Positions 1-9,012 of a stretch of DNA of 64,000 bases are shown piece after piece. Position numbers and translations under genes: made by a program. This stretch comes from Maritimibacter alkaliphilus (GTDB lineage: Bacteria; Pseudomonadota; Alphaproteobacteria; Rhodobacterales; Rhodobacteraceae). Under the pieces are notes generated by a model, which was not told where the DNA came from, made no database searches, and saw only the letters and a list, made by a program, of their open reading frames with translations. Where the stretch lies: contig NZ_JAHVIT010000010.1 in the NCBI RefSeq assembly GCF_019801605.1, forward strand, positions 1-64,000. The letters are read 5' to 3'. The stretch's first letter is position 1, and every line of letters starts with the position of its first letter.

Positions 1-105
1 GGGATCCCGGTGTTCGAGGTGCCGACCGCCAGCGGCAAGGAGGCCGCCGCCGAGTTCGGCGCCTTCTTTGACTGGTTCATCGAGGCTATCGAGAAGGAGG
101 ATTGA
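1..105 (+). CDS. ParA-family partition ATPase, C-terminal end (partial)
   Basis: The open frame enters from the left edge and stops at the TGA at 103-105, giving 34 residues (GIPVFEVPTASG... ending WFIEAIEKED). The text resembles the extreme C-terminus of ParA/MinD-like ATPases, which lacks catalytic motifs. The assignment rests mainly on position: the stop lies three bases before a clear parB, the usual parA-parB arrangement. The Walker motifs would lie outside the window. Confidence 0.6.
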   Translation, partial: GIPVFEVPTASGKEAAAEFGAFFDWFIEAIEKED

Positions 106-108
106 GCC

Positions 109-1149
109 ATGGCCGAGAAGAAATTTGGCAGCACGATGCAGACGCTCGACCGTCTCAAGAAGAGCGGCGATCTCGCGGCCCTGACGCGGAAGAACAAACC
201 GGCGCAGGCCGGGCAGCGTGACATCCCGCTCGACGCCATCGTACCTGACCCTGAGCAGCCCCGTCGGCATTTCGACAAGGATCAGCTGGCCTCGCTGGCG
301 GAGAGCATCCGGACCCAGGGGGTGCTTCAGGCGATCACGGTGCAGCCGGCCGACGCCGCCGGGAAGCACGTGTTGATCATGGGTGAGCGGCGTTTTCAGG
401 CTGCGAAGCTGGCCGGGCTGACCAGGATCCCCGCCGTTGTTCGCGAGATGACGGACGCGCTGCGCATGGCGCAGCTGACCGAGAACGTGCAGCGGGCCGA
501 CCTGACGACTTTGGAGGTCGCGGAGGCCGTTGCCGCGATGCGGGCAGCGGGCCAGTCGCGCAGCGCGATTGCCGAGGCGCTTGGCTGGAACGAAGGTGAG
601 GTGTCGCGCTTCGCCGCCTTGGCCAAGATGCCGGATGCGTTGCGAGATGTAGCCGCCCGGAACGCTCCGATCCGCGCCCTGTCGGACTTGAACACGCTCT
701 GGAAGAAGGACGAAGCCGCCGTTCGGCAGTTTCTCAGTGAAACCGAGGCGGGGGATATTTCTCGCGTGACCGTCGAGCGTCTGCGGGGAGAGATCGAAGC
801 CAAACAGGCCGCGCACGACATGAGTGCGACCGCACCGCCTGAACCCTTCGGACCTCAAGTGGAAGCCCCGAGAGGTACCTCTGATGCGAGCGCCGAGAGG
901 AGGGACGCGGAAGGGCAGGGAAGCGAGCCAGGTGAAGCGACTGCGGCAGCTTCTCAGACCGCGCCCCGGCCTCGCGACGTTAGCGCCTCGCCCGCCCTTT
1001 TGGTCCGTCACGCGGGACAGGTTGGCAGGGCCTTGCTCGATCAGCCTGCCTCGAACACCAAGTCTGTCCTGATCCGTTTCGAGGGGGAGGGGCGGCTGGC
1101 GGAGGTGCCGCTGGCCGAGGTCGAGTTAGTGGAACTGCTCCGGAACTGA
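109..1149 (+). CDS. parB: ParB/Spo0J-family partition protein
   Basis: A 346-residue centromere-binding partition protein. After a basic N-terminus comes the ParB nuclease-like/CTP-binding fold (residues about 38-110) with the arginine motif GERR at 92-95, then a helix-turn-helix segment (about 125-170, including ALGWNEGEVSRFAALAK). A low-complexity linker (about 230-290) leads to a short C-terminal dimerization-type segment. The ATG at 109 follows the presumed parA stop by three bases, so the pair is probably cotranscribed. It is clearly different in sequence from the repB at 39158, so the element carries two partition systems. Confidence 0.9.
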   Translation: MAEKKFGSTMQTLDRLKKSGDLAALTRKNKPAQAGQRDIPLDAIVPDPEQPRRHFDKDQLASLAESIRTQGVLQAITVQPADAAGKHVLIMGERRFQAAKLAGLTRIPAVVREMTDALRMAQLTENVQRADLTTLEVAEAVAAMRAAGQSRSAIAEALGWNEGEVSRFAALAKMPDALRDVAARNAPIRALSDLNTLWKKDEAAVRQFLSETEAGDISRVTVERLRGEIEAKQAAHDMSATAPPEPFGPQVEAPRGTSDASAERRDAEGQGSEPGEATAAASQTAPRPRDVSASPALLVRHAGQVGRALLDQPASNTKSVLIRFEGEGRLAEVPLAEVELVELLRN

Positions 1150-1161
1150 GGAGGAAAAGAG

Positions 1162-1449
1162 ATGGTGAAGATCGCGCTTTGGAACGCAATGCTGCTGATC
1201 CGCACGCCGGTTCAGGCGGCTCTCACGGTGCTGATGGTGCTGCACTTGGTCGCCGCGCTGGCCGGGGCCGTGATGATCTTTACCGGCTACGGCGTTGCTG
1301 CCGCCGATCAGATCCCGTTCGTCTATCGAGTCATCGCGCCGGTTTTGATGGCCGGCGTGTTCGTCGTCCTGAGCGCTTTGTCGTTCTATCTCGACAGCCT
1401 CGTCTTCCGTGTCACCCCGCGCAATCGACTGCTCTTCCTCTGGGGCTAG
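1162..1449 (+). CDS. Small integral membrane protein of unknown function
   Basis: 95 residues, ATG preceded by a good ribosome site (GGAGGAAAAGAG). Two or three hydrophobic segments are visible (about 18-40, 50-85). It sits 12 bases after parB and ahead of a terminator, so it is probably the last gene of the parAB transcript. I do not recognise a family; a role in plasmid maintenance or entry exclusion would be a guess from position only. Confidence 0.6.
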   Translation: MVKIALWNAMLLIRTPVQAALTVLMVLHLVAALAGAVMIFTGYGVAAADQIPFVYRVIAPVLMAGVFVVLSALSFYLDSLVFRVTPRNRLLFLWG

Positions 1450-1476
1450 CCCTCGGAACGCGGGCCTGACGGATCG

Positions 1477-1508
1477 AAACGCACCGCCTCCGGACGGTGC
1501 GTTTTTCT
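1477..1508 (+). terminator. Rho-independent terminator after the parAB unit
   Basis: Perfect 10-bp stem (AAACGCACCG at 1477-1486, CGGTGCGTTT at 1495-1504) with an 8-nt loop, running into a T-rich tail. Confidence 0.8.
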
Positions 1509-1604
1509 TTGCGACCAGCGTCGGATCACGGTCTTTCGATGTGGTCTGGGACCGCATCTCGCGCCCGCGGCGGCATCTTGCCCAGCCTTGACGAAGAGCG
1601 CGGA

Positions 1605-1627
1605 AAACGTGGTCCCGGACCACGTTT
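1605..1627. promoter_or_regulatory. Long perfect palindrome upstream of the mob genes
   Basis: Two perfectly inverted 11-bp arms (AAACGTGGTCC / GGACCACGTTT) around one central C. A degenerate relative lies about 60 bases upstream (near 1537-1557, GATGTGGTC...GACCGCATC). It sits 67 bases before the MobC-like gene. It could be an operator for the RHH protein, part of oriT, or the parS of the adjacent ParB; the sequence alone does not decide. Confidence 0.5.
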
Positions 1628-1693
1628 GGGGCTAGGGTTGTGACTAATGCAGGATAGGCTAAGCGCCAGCAAGTAATGTACCTTTGAGTTAGA

Positions 1694-2248
1694 ATGCCGA
1701 CAAAGAAGAAAGCCGCGATGACCTATCTGCCGCCTGATCGCCATGCGCAGCTGGCGGCCTTGGCGGCATCAGAAGGGCAAACAGTGTCGGTCCTTTTGGG
1801 GCGCCTGATCAGTCTGGCGCTGGATGGGGACGAGGCCGCGCCGCCGCCCAGCCGTCCGACTTCCCGCGCGCGGCGGGAGGGCAAGGTGACGGTGCGACTG
1901 GCTGCCGATGTGCGGCAGGATCTGGAGGAAGAGGCGCGGTCCCAAGGCGTCACGGCATCCACTTGGGCTGCCGCTTTGCTGTCGGCCCGGATGCGCAATG
2001 CACCGCAGATGGTTGCGGGCGAGAGACGGGGCGTTCGCGCGGCCTACCGCCAGCTTCGCGGCCTGGCCGTCAACGCCAACCAGATTGCCTATGCGCTGAA
2101 CCGAGGTGTGCTCACGGGCGCGGGCGCAGAACTGACCAAGGCTGAGGTCGAGATCCTGCGCCAGGACGTCGCCAAGTTGCGCATGGCGCTCAGCGTCTAT
2201 GCAGAAGGTCGCTTCCGGTTTCAGTCAGGGGAAGATGATCAGTCATGA
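1694..2248 (+). CDS. MobC-like ribbon-helix-helix mobilization accessory protein
   Basis: 184 residues. The N-terminal half has two short stretches that look like ribbon-helix-helix DNA-binding units (about 5-40 and 60-95, e.g. KVTVRLAADVRQDLEEEARS). The C-terminal half has the MobC-type signature (RQLRGLAVNANQIAYALNRG, about 117-136). Such proteins bind oriT and help the relaxase load at the nick site, and often repress their own promoter. Its stop overlaps the relaxase start (ATGA at 2245-2248), so the two are translationally coupled. Confidence 0.8.
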   Translation: MPTKKKAAMTYLPPDRHAQLAALAASEGQTVSVLLGRLISLALDGDEAAPPPSRPTSRARREGKVTVRLAADVRQDLEEEARSQGVTASTWAAALLSARMRNAPQMVAGERRGVRAAYRQLRGLAVNANQIAYALNRGVLTGAGAELTKAEVEILRQDVAKLRMALSVYAEGRFRFQSGEDDQS

Positions 2249-3426
2249 GCGACTTCAAGTCGGAGCTGGGGTTCCAGGATTGCTGGGATTCAGAGGCCAA
2301 CAGAAAGCTGAATAAGCCGGCTGCGGGATCCGTCGACAGTGGGGGCAGGAAGCGCAAGGCTGGGGCCCAGGATGCGGATCGTTCAACTGCGCAGGCACAG
2401 GCGATTTCGGCGGCTGATAAGGCGCGGTTGGCCCGTATCGTCAAAGGCGCGCCGGAGGTCATGGTGAAGGTGTCCAAGCCCGCCAAGAACGACAAGTCCG
2501 GCAATCCGATCAAGGTCAGCCGAGCATCAGAAGCGGTCAGGGCCTCGGAGCATCTCGCCTATATCAGCCGAAACGGCAAGATTGAGGTCGAGAATGATCG
2601 CGGGGAGGCCTTCAACGGCCGTACGCAGGTTGGCGCGATCTATCGCGAGTGGATAGAGAAACACGACGAGGATCGACGCGAAGGCTCTGCCACGGACCGG
2701 ACGAGGATCACGACCAGCATCGTGTTCTCGATGCCCGGTACGGCGAATGCGGAAGCGGTGAAAGACGCGGTCAGGGCGCTGGCAAGGCAGGAGTTCCAAG
2801 GGCGGCATGACTACGCGATGGCCCTGCACACGGATACGCATCATCCCCATGTGCACCTGACGCTTCGCACCGTGGGCGAGGACGGCGAGAAGCTGAATCT
2901 GCGGAAAGCTGATCTGCAACGCCTGCGGGACACGTTCGCCGAGAAGCTCCGGACCCGCGGGATCGAGGCGGAATCCACCCCGCGCCATGCCCGAGGCGTG
3001 ACGCGCCGGGGAGAGGTCACGCCTGTCTACAAGATCAGGCAACGGGGCGGTAAGCCCTTGGCCGATGCCCGGAAGATGCGCCAAGTTCGGCGCGATCTCG
3101 AAGACAACGGTGGACGTCTGCCGCAGAAGGCATGGGATGACGCGTTGATCGCGCGGCGCAACAGGGTGATGGCAACGTATGACCAAGCCGCAACGATCTT
3201 GGCAGGATCAGCGGACCCGAACGACCGTGACCTGGCGCGGGAAACCAAACGGTTCGCAGCGCGGCTGACCGAGACGACGACGCAACGTGCCGAGATGGCC
3301 CGTTCTCTAGCGGGGCAGGATGCAGCGCGTTCTGCGCCTCGCGAGCGCGGAAAACCGACCGATAGCCCAGAGCGTCAGCAGGACCTGTCAAAAGGAAGTC
3401 CTGACAGGGGTGGGCGTCAAAGATAG
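2245..3426 (+). CDS. Relaxase / mobilization nuclease (MobA/VirD2 type)
   Basis: 393 residues. It would nick one strand at oriT, stay bound to the 5' end and be exported through the VirD4/VirB channel. The metal-binding histidine triad is explicit: H195, H202 and H204 in HTDTHHPHVHLTLR. Tyr residues in the N-terminal half (for example in SEHLAYISRNGK) are candidates for the nicking nucleophile. The C-terminal 100 residues are charged and probably carry the secretion signal. A helicase domain is absent. It lies some 16 kb from the T4SS genes, but no other relaxase is seen in the window, so it is the likely partner of that secretion system. Confidence 0.88.
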   Translation: MSDFKSELGFQDCWDSEANRKLNKPAAGSVDSGGRKRKAGAQDADRSTAQAQAISAADKARLARIVKGAPEVMVKVSKPAKNDKSGNPIKVSRASEAVRASEHLAYISRNGKIEVENDRGEAFNGRTQVGAIYREWIEKHDEDRREGSATDRTRITTSIVFSMPGTANAEAVKDAVRALARQEFQGRHDYAMALHTDTHHPHVHLTLRTVGEDGEKLNLRKADLQRLRDTFAEKLRTRGIEAESTPRHARGVTRRGEVTPVYKIRQRGGKPLADARKMRQVRRDLEDNGGRLPQKAWDDALIARRNRVMATYDQAATILAGSADPNDRDLARETKRFAARLTETTTQRAEMARSLAGQDAARSAPRERGKPTDSPERQQDLSKGSPDRGGRQR

Positions 3427-3608
3427 AGGATGTTGCGGCATGCGAGGACTACGAAGCACTTCGACGGCCTCGCAAATTTAAGAATCGGCCGTCCGGGCGA
3501 TCTGCGGCGAACGGCAAATTTGAGCCCATGTTGGTGAAAAATCGCCCCTGATTTAAGACCCTTTGGATATGTTTCAATTCCCGTATAGTGTGGAAGGAAC
3601 TGGCAAGG

Positions 3609-3710
3609 ATGGGGCCGGGGCAGAAGGTGCAGCCAGCGCTGTTTTGCGAGTTCTCACTCGAGGATCGTACACCACAGAGCCACCTGCTTCGCTCCATCGA
3701 TCAGCCCTGA
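3609..3710 (+). pseudogene. IS1182-like transposase, N-terminal stub
   Basis: 33 codons (MGPGQKVQPALFCEFSLEDR... LLRSIDQP) then a stop. The pattern 'xxLFxEFSLEDxxPQxHLLRSID' is the characteristic start of IS1182-type transposases. Everything after the first helix, including the DDE residues, is missing, so this is a relic of an old insertion at the edge of the copper region. Confidence 0.65.
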
Positions 3711-3977
3711 CGGGAAAGGCACTCGCGCCCTTTCCAAGTGGCCTGTTTCTGCACAAGCGAACGGGTTTTCTTCCACGGAAGCGGCCATAAGCGGCTTGAT
3801 GGACGGCTATGCGGGCACCACCAGAAGTTCTGGAGGGCTGGTACGGCCACCACTCTGGCATCAGCTACTACCACCTTGCGCAAGCAAGGATCGACATGAC
3901 CGCAGAAATCGCCGCATATTGAATATGCGCTCCAGTCCAGGGTCAAGAGTTGGCGAAAGCTCCTGGATTCATCAGTG

Positions 3978-3991
3978 TTGATTTAGATCAA
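3978..3991. promoter_or_regulatory. Perfect FNR/FnrL-type binding site
   Basis: TTGAT-TTAG-ATCAA, an exact match to the consensus TTGATNNNNATCAA. It is centred about 52 bases before the first gene of the copper region (start 4037), a position suited to activation of that promoter under low oxygen. A fortuitous match is possible but a perfect 10-of-10 site in a promoter position is unlikely by chance. Confidence 0.65.
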
Positions 3992-4036
3992 GGAAAGAAG
4001 GCGATGGTCGGGTAGCTTAGACCAAAGGAGTTCCCC

Positions 4037-4396
4037 TTGCGCTGGAATCGATCAAAAAATCTGTGTGTTGTGGTCTTGCGAACAGTCGCAATGATTGTCG
4101 TGGCACTAACTGTCGGATTTAGTTCTATTCCTCATGCAGCTCATGCGCATGATACGCTCTCTTATCCATCATCTCAGACGATCGTATATGCAGGCGTAGA
4201 TCACGTCGGCGCTCATGCGCCAAGGGCCGCAATTGTCGATGGACATTGCGCTTCGGGGACATCGTGCCTGATCGCGATTGTGCCGGATTGTATACCGTTT
4301 TCTGTACCGAGTACTTGTCGCGGGCCCTTTTCCATCGAACAGCGCAGCGGGACGTCGGCGCTGGTTTTTAGGCTCGATCACCCTCCCAAATCCTAA
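4037..4396 (+). CDS. Small secreted Cys/His protein, copper-region family member 1
   Basis: 119 residues from a TTG start chosen because AAAGGAG lies six bases upstream. A hydrophobic signal sequence (about 13-36, ending AAHAHD) predicts export. The mature part has scattered His and a C-x5-C motif (HCASGTSC), further Cys (PDC, STC), and a C-terminus ending RLDHPPKS. Two other genes in this window (11015-11335 and 19376-19729) share the plan: signal peptide, C-x(4,5)-C, Pro-Pro near the end, and each stands at the head of a copper gene group. Function unknown; periplasmic copper binding is an inference. Confidence 0.6.
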   Translation: MRWNRSKNLCVVVLRTVAMIVVALTVGFSSIPHAAHAHDTLSYPSSQTIVYAGVDHVGAHAPRAAIVDGHCASGTSCLIAIVPDCIPFSVPSTCRGPFSIEQRSGTSALVFRLDHPPKS

Positions 4397-4641
4397 CAGG
4401 GCCTTTGTCGTGTATCGAGAAGATTACGGCCCTCTCTGGGTCAACGGATGCACGATCAGTGAACATGTAACGCCACTGAACTTCTGGCGCTTACAGGATT
4501 CTTAGCGGTTGAAGCACCGGTCCCAGAACTTCTCCATCGACGGCTATCAGCAAGAGAACAGCCACGATAGCTGATCGAAAAGGGACGCGATGCGCATTTT
4601 CAGCCGCTTCCCGCCCCCTTTGGGATTCAAGGAAGAACAAA

Positions 4642-5277
4642 ATGAAACTGTACAACACGATCGCCACTGCGCTGGTTCTGACCATGGCCGGCGCGGGACT
4701 CGCCGTCGCGGATAGCGATCACGGCCATGGTTTTGCCGGCCCGATCGGCATGGAACAACATCCCGCGGCCGCAGGTAAGGCGAACATGATGCAGGAGATG
4801 ATGCCGATGATGCTGCGCATGCACGCTCAGATGATGGGTGGTGCAATGATGGGTTCTGGCCCAGGCGGCATGGGCGCGATGGATGGTGCCATGATGGGCG
4901 TCGGCCCCGGCGAGATGGAGATGATGGACGGCGCAATGATGCGCATGATGATGGGTCCGGACATGATGGGAGCCATGACCCCAGAGACGGGGCGCAAGAC
5001 TATGCTCGCCCGGCTGGAGGAGTTCGACAAGGACGGCGATGGCACGTTGTCACTCGCTGAATTTGAAGCCCTCTACCTGGCGATGACCCGGGAGGTCATG
5101 GTCCGCCGCTTTCAGTATCTTGACGCTGACGGCGATGCGAAGATCTCCGAAGCCGAGATGGGTCGTCCCGCACTTCGGATGGAGATGAACGGCTCTGGCG
5201 GTCCGATGAGCGGTACCGGAAATACGATGGACGGGCCCATGGGGATGATGGATGGCTCCGGATCCTCGGGCAACTGA
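4642..5277 (+). CDS. Secreted Met-rich EF-hand protein
   Basis: 211 residues with a signal peptide (cleavage near AVA-DSDHG). Residues 48-112 are extremely rich in Met (MMxxMM and MMG repeats) and His, a composition typical of periplasmic Cu(I)/Cu(II) binding. Two EF-hand loops follow: DKDGDGTLSLAEF starting at D129 and DADGDAKISEAEM starting at D161; the second has Ala at loop position 6 where Gly is usual. The C-terminus is again Met/Gly-rich. Likely a periplasmic copper sponge whose EF-hands bind Ca2+ or another divalent ion. Confidence 0.8.
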   Translation: MKLYNTIATALVLTMAGAGLAVADSDHGHGFAGPIGMEQHPAAAGKANMMQEMMPMMLRMHAQMMGGAMMGSGPGGMGAMDGAMMGVGPGEMEMMDGAMMRMMMGPDMMGAMTPETGRKTMLARLEEFDKDGDGTLSLAEFEALYLAMTREVMVRRFQYLDADGDAKISEAEMGRPALRMEMNGSGGPMSGTGNTMDGPMGMMDGSGSSGN

Positions 5278-5291
5278 AAGCGCCTCTGGGC

Positions 5292-5322
5292 CCTGTGCGG
5301 GGCGAGGTTCGCACCGCACAGG
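5292..5322. repeat. 9-bp perfect hairpin after the EF-hand gene
   Basis: CCTGTGCGG (5292-5300) and CCGCACAGG (5314-5322) with a 13-nt loop. No T-tract follows, so it may stabilise the upstream mRNA or act as a weak terminator. The remaining bases up to 5518 hold only a doubtful 43-codon frame (5351-5482). Confidence 0.45.
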
Positions 5323-5518
5323 ACAGCAAACCGGGAAAGAGAACGTGGCAATGTCGCCGCTCACCTTTGTTGAGGCCGACAGCGCCATCCTTAGCCCTCT
5401 AGTCCGCCAGAAATATCGTCTTTCGGGCCACCAGGATCCCGATCAGACTACCGATTATTCGCGAACTGCAGGTGCCCAATAGCATCACCTATCACCCTCA
5501 CGAGGTATAGTCTTCCAC

Positions 5519-7939
5519 ATGCCCCACAGCCAAAGTCACAATCACAATCACAATCACAATCAGAACCAGACCGCAGACGAATTCTGGACTTGCCCAATGC
5601 ACCCCGAAGTCCGGCAAAACCAACCGGGTGACTGCCCCAAATGCGGGATGCATCTGGTGCCTGAAGGTCAGGCGACGGCGCACGCCAGCCACAGCCACAA
5701 GTCGCACAGTGGTCATCACCATGCGTCTACGGCAGGCCCTGATCACATAGGGCGCAAAACGTATGTCGGATTGGCTGCCTCGGGTGGTTCCTACGATACG
5801 GTGCCAGCCGGGTATCACGGTCCGGTCTATACGTGTCCCATGCATGCTGAGGTGCGCCAGACTCACTCTGGCTCTTGTCCAATTTGCGGCATGGGGCTGG
5901 AGCTTGAATCGGCTACAATGACTGCCGATGAGCCGAATCCCGAACTTATCGACTTTACCCGGCGCTTCTGGATCGGAGCCGGGCTGACAGTCCCTTTGCT
6001 GGTCTTCACCATGGGCCCCTATTTGGGGGCCCCGGGCGTGCGCGAGGTGTTTGGCGAGCGAGCCACGCTCTGGATCGAACTGTTCCTCGGCACACCGGTG
6101 GTCTGGTGGTGCGGCTGGCCATTCCTGCAGCGTGGCTGGACGTCCTTCCGTACGATGAAGCTGAACATGTTCTCGCTGGTCGCCATGGGCGTCATGGCCG
6201 CCTGGCTCTTCAGCATCGTTGCGGTTCTCCTGCCTGATATCTTCCCGGACGGGTTCCGTAGTGCGGAGGGCCATGTCGGGGTCTACTTCGAAGCGGCGGC
6301 AGTCATCGTCACGCTGGTTCTTTTGGGCCAACTCATGGAGCTTCGCGCTCGTGAGGGGACCGGCAAGGCAATCAGAGCGCTGCTCGATCTCGCCGCCAAG
6401 ACCGCACGGATCATTCGAGAGGACGGCAGGGAGGAAGAAATCCCGCTTGAGGATGTCCAGGTCGGCGACCGGCTGAGGGTCCGACCGGGCGACAAGATTC
6501 CCGTTGATGGCGTTGTGCTCGATGGCCGATCCGCAGTCGATGAAAGCATGATCACTGGCGAGCCTGTCCCGGTCGAAAAGGTTGAAGGTGAGCCGGTCAC
6601 CGGCGCTACGATTAACGGGACCGGATCGCTGATCATCGAAGCACGGCGCGTAGGGGGCGACACGATGCTGAGCCAGATTGTCGAGATGGTGGCCAATGCT
6701 CAGCGTTCTCGGGCCCCGATTCAGAAGTATGCCGACCAGGTTTCCGGCTACTTCGTGCCCGCAGTCATCGGCATTGCGGTCCTTTCGTTCATCGGCTGGG
6801 CCATCTGGGGGCCAGCTCCAGCACTCTCCTATGCCCTGATCGCAGCGGTCGCCGTCCTGATAATCGCCTGCCCCTGTGCGCTTGGTCTTGCGACGCCGAT
6901 GTCGATCATGACGGCCACTGGGCGCGGCGCTCAGGCAGGGGTGCTGATCAAGAATGCCGAGGCTCTGGAGCGGTTCGAGAAGATTGATACACTGATCGTC
7001 GACAAGACCGGCACTTTGACCATGGGCAAACCGCGGCTGGTCGGCATCTTGCCGGAAGCAGGCCATGACGAAGCCGAGGTGCTACGGTTGGCGGCCACGC
7101 TTGAAAAGGGCTCTGAGCACCCGCTCGCCGAGGCCATCGTGGAGGGCGCGCAAGAGCGGGGTATGAAACTTGGCGACGCCGGGGATTTCGAAGCCGTCAC
7201 CGGCAAGGGGGTTATGGGAACGGTCGACGGAAAACGCATCGCGCTCGGGAACCTCAAGCTGATCCAGGATCTCGGTCTCGACGCTGGCGAGCTGGCCGAT
7301 AAGGCGAACGCACGACGTGACGAAGGCGAAACGGTCATGTTCGTGGTCGTAGAAGGCAGGGTGGCGGGTATGGTCAGTGTTGCCGACCCGGTGAAGGAGA
7401 CGACGTCAGAGGCACTGAAGGCGCTTCACGACCTTGGCTTTCGCATCATCATGGCGACTGGCGACAATGAGCGCACGGCAAAAGCCGTCGCCTCAAGGCT
7501 CGGCATCGACGAAATCCGGGCGGACGTGCTGCCCGAAGACAAAGCGCGGATCATCAGGGAGTTGCAGTCCGAGGGTAGGAGTGTCGCGATGGCAGGAGAC
7601 GGCGTCAACGACGCCCCCGCGTTGGCTCAGGCCGATGTCGGGATCGCGATGGGAACCGGAGCGGATGTCGCCATCGAGAGCGCGGGGATCACGCTCGTCA
7701 AGGGCAACCTAGACGGCATCGTCCGGGCTCGCCGTCTCGCCCGCGCAACCATGCGCAATATCCGTCAGAATCTCTTCTTTGCGCTGATCTACAACGCCGC
7801 CGGCGTGCCGATCGCTGCCGGTGTGCTTTTCCCGCTATTCGGCATCCTGATCAGTCCGATGTTTGCCGCCTTCGCCATGAGCGCATCGTCGATCTCGGTG
7901 GTGCTCAATTCCTTGCGACTTCGCAAGACAAGTATCTGA
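5519..7939 (+). CDS. Copper-exporting P1B-type ATPase
   Basis: 806 residues. Pumps Cu(I) out of the cytoplasm. The N-terminus is His/Asn-rich, then two zinc-ribbon-like heavy-metal-binding modules (TCPMHPEV...CPKCGM at 24-44; TCPMHAEV...CPICGM at 105-125) replace the usual GMTCxxC domains. Membrane segments follow, with the Cu(I)-type CPC at 451-453 ([11 protein letters not shown]), the phosphorylation site D495 in DKTGTLT, the SEHPLAEA motif of the nucleotide domain and GDGVNDAP at about 693-700. All catalytic residues are present and the length is normal. It heads a tight run of + strand genes to 10865. Confidence 0.95.
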   Translation: MPHSQSHNHNHNHNQNQTADEFWTCPMHPEVRQNQPGDCPKCGMHLVPEGQATAHASHSHKSHSGHHHASTAGPDHIGRKTYVGLAASGGSYDTVPAGYHGPVYTCPMHAEVRQTHSGSCPICGMGLELESATMTADEPNPELIDFTRRFWIGAGLTVPLLVFTMGPYLGAPGVREVFGERATLWIELFLGTPVVWWCGWPFLQRGWTSFRTMKLNMFSLVAMGVMAAWLFSIVAVLLPDIFPDGFRSAEGHVGVYFEAAAVIVTLVLLGQLMELRAREGTGKAIRALLDLAAKTARIIREDGREEEIPLEDVQVGDRLRVRPGDKIPVDGVVLDGRSAVDESMITGEPVPVEKVEGEPVTGATINGTGSLIIEARRVGGDTMLSQIVEMVANAQRSRAPIQKYADQVSGYFVPAVIGIAVLSFIGWAIWGPAPALSYALIAAVAVLIIACPCALGLATPMSIMTATGRGAQAGVLIKNAEALERFEKIDTLIVDKTGTLTMGKPRLVGILPEAGHDEAEVLRLAATLEKGSEHPLAEAIVEGAQERGMKLGDAGDFEAVTGKGVMGTVDGKRIALGNLKLIQDLGLDAGELADKANARRDEGETVMFVVVEGRVAGMVSVADPVKETTSEALKALHDLGFRIIMATGDNERTAKAVASRLGIDEIRADVLPEDKARIIRELQSEGRSVAMAGDGVNDAPALAQADVGIAMGTGADVAIESAGITLVKGNLDGIVRARRLARATMRNIRQNLFFALIYNAAGVPIAAGVLFPLFGILISPMFAAFAMSASSISVVLNSLRLRKTSI

Positions 7940-7956
7940 ACGAGAGAGGTGCGGAA

Positions 7957-8214
7957 ATGGCACTACATACCAAGCACATCGACGAGAAGAAAAGCAATGA
8001 GGAGGCGAGACCTCCTTCCTTCTGGCGTTCGCGAGGCGGAGTCTATCTCATCGTTGCCCTGGGGATTGCCGGGGTGCTTCTGGGGTACGAACATCGGGTC
8101 CACATACTCGCGAGCGATTGGCTCCTCTGGTTGCCGCTACTCGTTTGCGTGGGCATGCACTTCTTTATGCATGGGGGGCACGGAGGCCACGGCCACGGAG
8201 ATGACAAATCATGA
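7957..8214 (+). CDS. DUF2933 small membrane protein
   Basis: 85 residues with two hydrophobic segments (about 30-48 and 55-70) and a His/Gly-rich end (HFFMHGGHGGHGHG), which fits the DUF2933 family often found beside copper ATPases. It lies 17 bases after the ATPase and overlaps the next start by four bases (ATGA). A role in copper handling is inferred from neighbours and the C-terminal histidines. Confidence 0.75.
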   Translation: MALHTKHIDEKKSNEEARPPSFWRSRGGVYLIVALGIAGVLLGYEHRVHILASDWLLWLPLLVCVGMHFFMHGGHGGHGHGDDKS

Positions 8215-8897
8215 CAGATACCGGCGCCTCTTATGGTCTTTGGTTCCTCGTCTTCGTCAACTCGGCGGTGTTTATCATCTTCGCCCTTAGCTTCTTCAAA
8301 CCGCAAACTGCGCGGGACTGGCGAAGCTTCGGTGCATTCAGTGCGTTCATTGTCGCGCTCTTCGCTGAGATGTACGGCTTCCCGCTGACGATCTTCGTGC
8401 TTTCCGGGTGGCTGCAATCGCACTGGCCCGGTATCGACTGGTTCGCTCACGACAGCGGGCATTTGCCAGAGATGATCATGGGCTGGCGCACCAATCCACA
8501 CTTTGGACCATTTCACCTCCTAAGTTTTTTCCTGGTCGGTGCCGGCTTCTGGCTGCTCTCTGTGGCTTGGCATCATCTCTGGACGGCGCAGCGGCAAGGA
8601 CGCCTGGCCTCGACAGGACCCTATGCAAGGATTCGCCATCCGCAGTACGCAGCATTCATTCTCATCATGGCTGGATTTCTCGTGCAGTGGCCGACTCTGC
8701 TGACGCTCGCGATGTTTCCGGTTTTGGTGTGGATGTATGTGCGCCTGGCGAGGAGCGAGGAAGCCGACAGTCGCGCCAGTTTCGGCGAAGCTTGGGAGCG
8801 CTATGCTGCAAGCGTCCCTGCATTCATTCCCCAAAAAATTGCTCCCCCCAGTAGATCAAGCTCGCGAGTTCGGGGCTCAAAGGAAGGTGAAACATGA
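8211..8897 (+). CDS. Isoprenylcysteine/phospholipid methyltransferase-like membrane protein
   Basis: 228 residues, four or five membrane segments. The C-terminal half carries the ICMT/PEMT signature (GPYARIRHPQYAAFILIMAG, about 139-158) and the late Glu-Glu/RYxxxxPxFIP pattern, where SAM binds. Enzymes of this fold methylate isoprenylated Cys or phospholipids; the bacterial copper-cluster members have no established substrate. It is coupled to DUF2933 upstream and to a tiny ORF downstream by ATGA overlaps. Confidence 0.75.
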   Translation: MTDTGASYGLWFLVFVNSAVFIIFALSFFKPQTARDWRSFGAFSAFIVALFAEMYGFPLTIFVLSGWLQSHWPGIDWFAHDSGHLPEMIMGWRTNPHFGPFHLLSFFLVGAGFWLLSVAWHHLWTAQRQGRLASTGPYARIRHPQYAAFILIMAGFLVQWPTLLTLAMFPVLVWMYVRLARSEEADSRASFGEAWERYAASVPAFIPQKIAPPSRSSSRVRGSKEGET

Positions 8898-8998
8898 TGG
8901 GCGGATTCGGAATGGGAATTGGCGGGATCTGGATGATCCTGATCTTGATCCTGGTTGTGCTCGCAATCGCGGCACTTGTGAAGTACCTGCGCAAATAG
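8894..8998 (+). CDS. 34-residue hydrophobic peptide
   Basis: Starts in the stop of the methyltransferase-like gene (ATGATG at 8894) after a good ribosome site (AGGAAGGTGAA). The product is a Gly/Met-rich start (MMGGFGMGIGG) followed by one transmembrane helix and a basic end (KYLRK). Similar one-helix peptides with a Met-Gly start occur in copper operons. The tight coupling supports real translation; function unknown. Confidence 0.55.
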   Translation: MMGGFGMGIGGIWMILILILVVLAIAALVKYLRK

Positions 8999-9012
8999 CC
9001 GAATGAAGTCAG

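Larger units (their letters stand above)
3427..4036. other. Gene-poor stretch with insertion-sequence debris
   Basis: No intact gene is supported. It holds the transposase stub at 3609-3710, a 37-codon open frame at 3809-3922 on + (MRAPPEVLEGWYGHHSG...) that may be the tail of a lost gene, and the FNR box at 3978-3991. Base composition is slightly lower in GC than the flanks. An oriT could also lie here, next to the relaxase, but I cannot point to a nic site. Confidence 0.5.

Noticed and set aside
5351..5482. 43-codon frame between the EF-hand gene and the ATPase
   Set aside because: No good ribosome site, no motif, ordinary codon use for chance frames.
5498..7066. 522-codon open frame opposite the P-type ATPase
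   Set aside because: Antisense shadow of a high-GC gene; Asp/Arg/His-rich with no motif or ribosome site.
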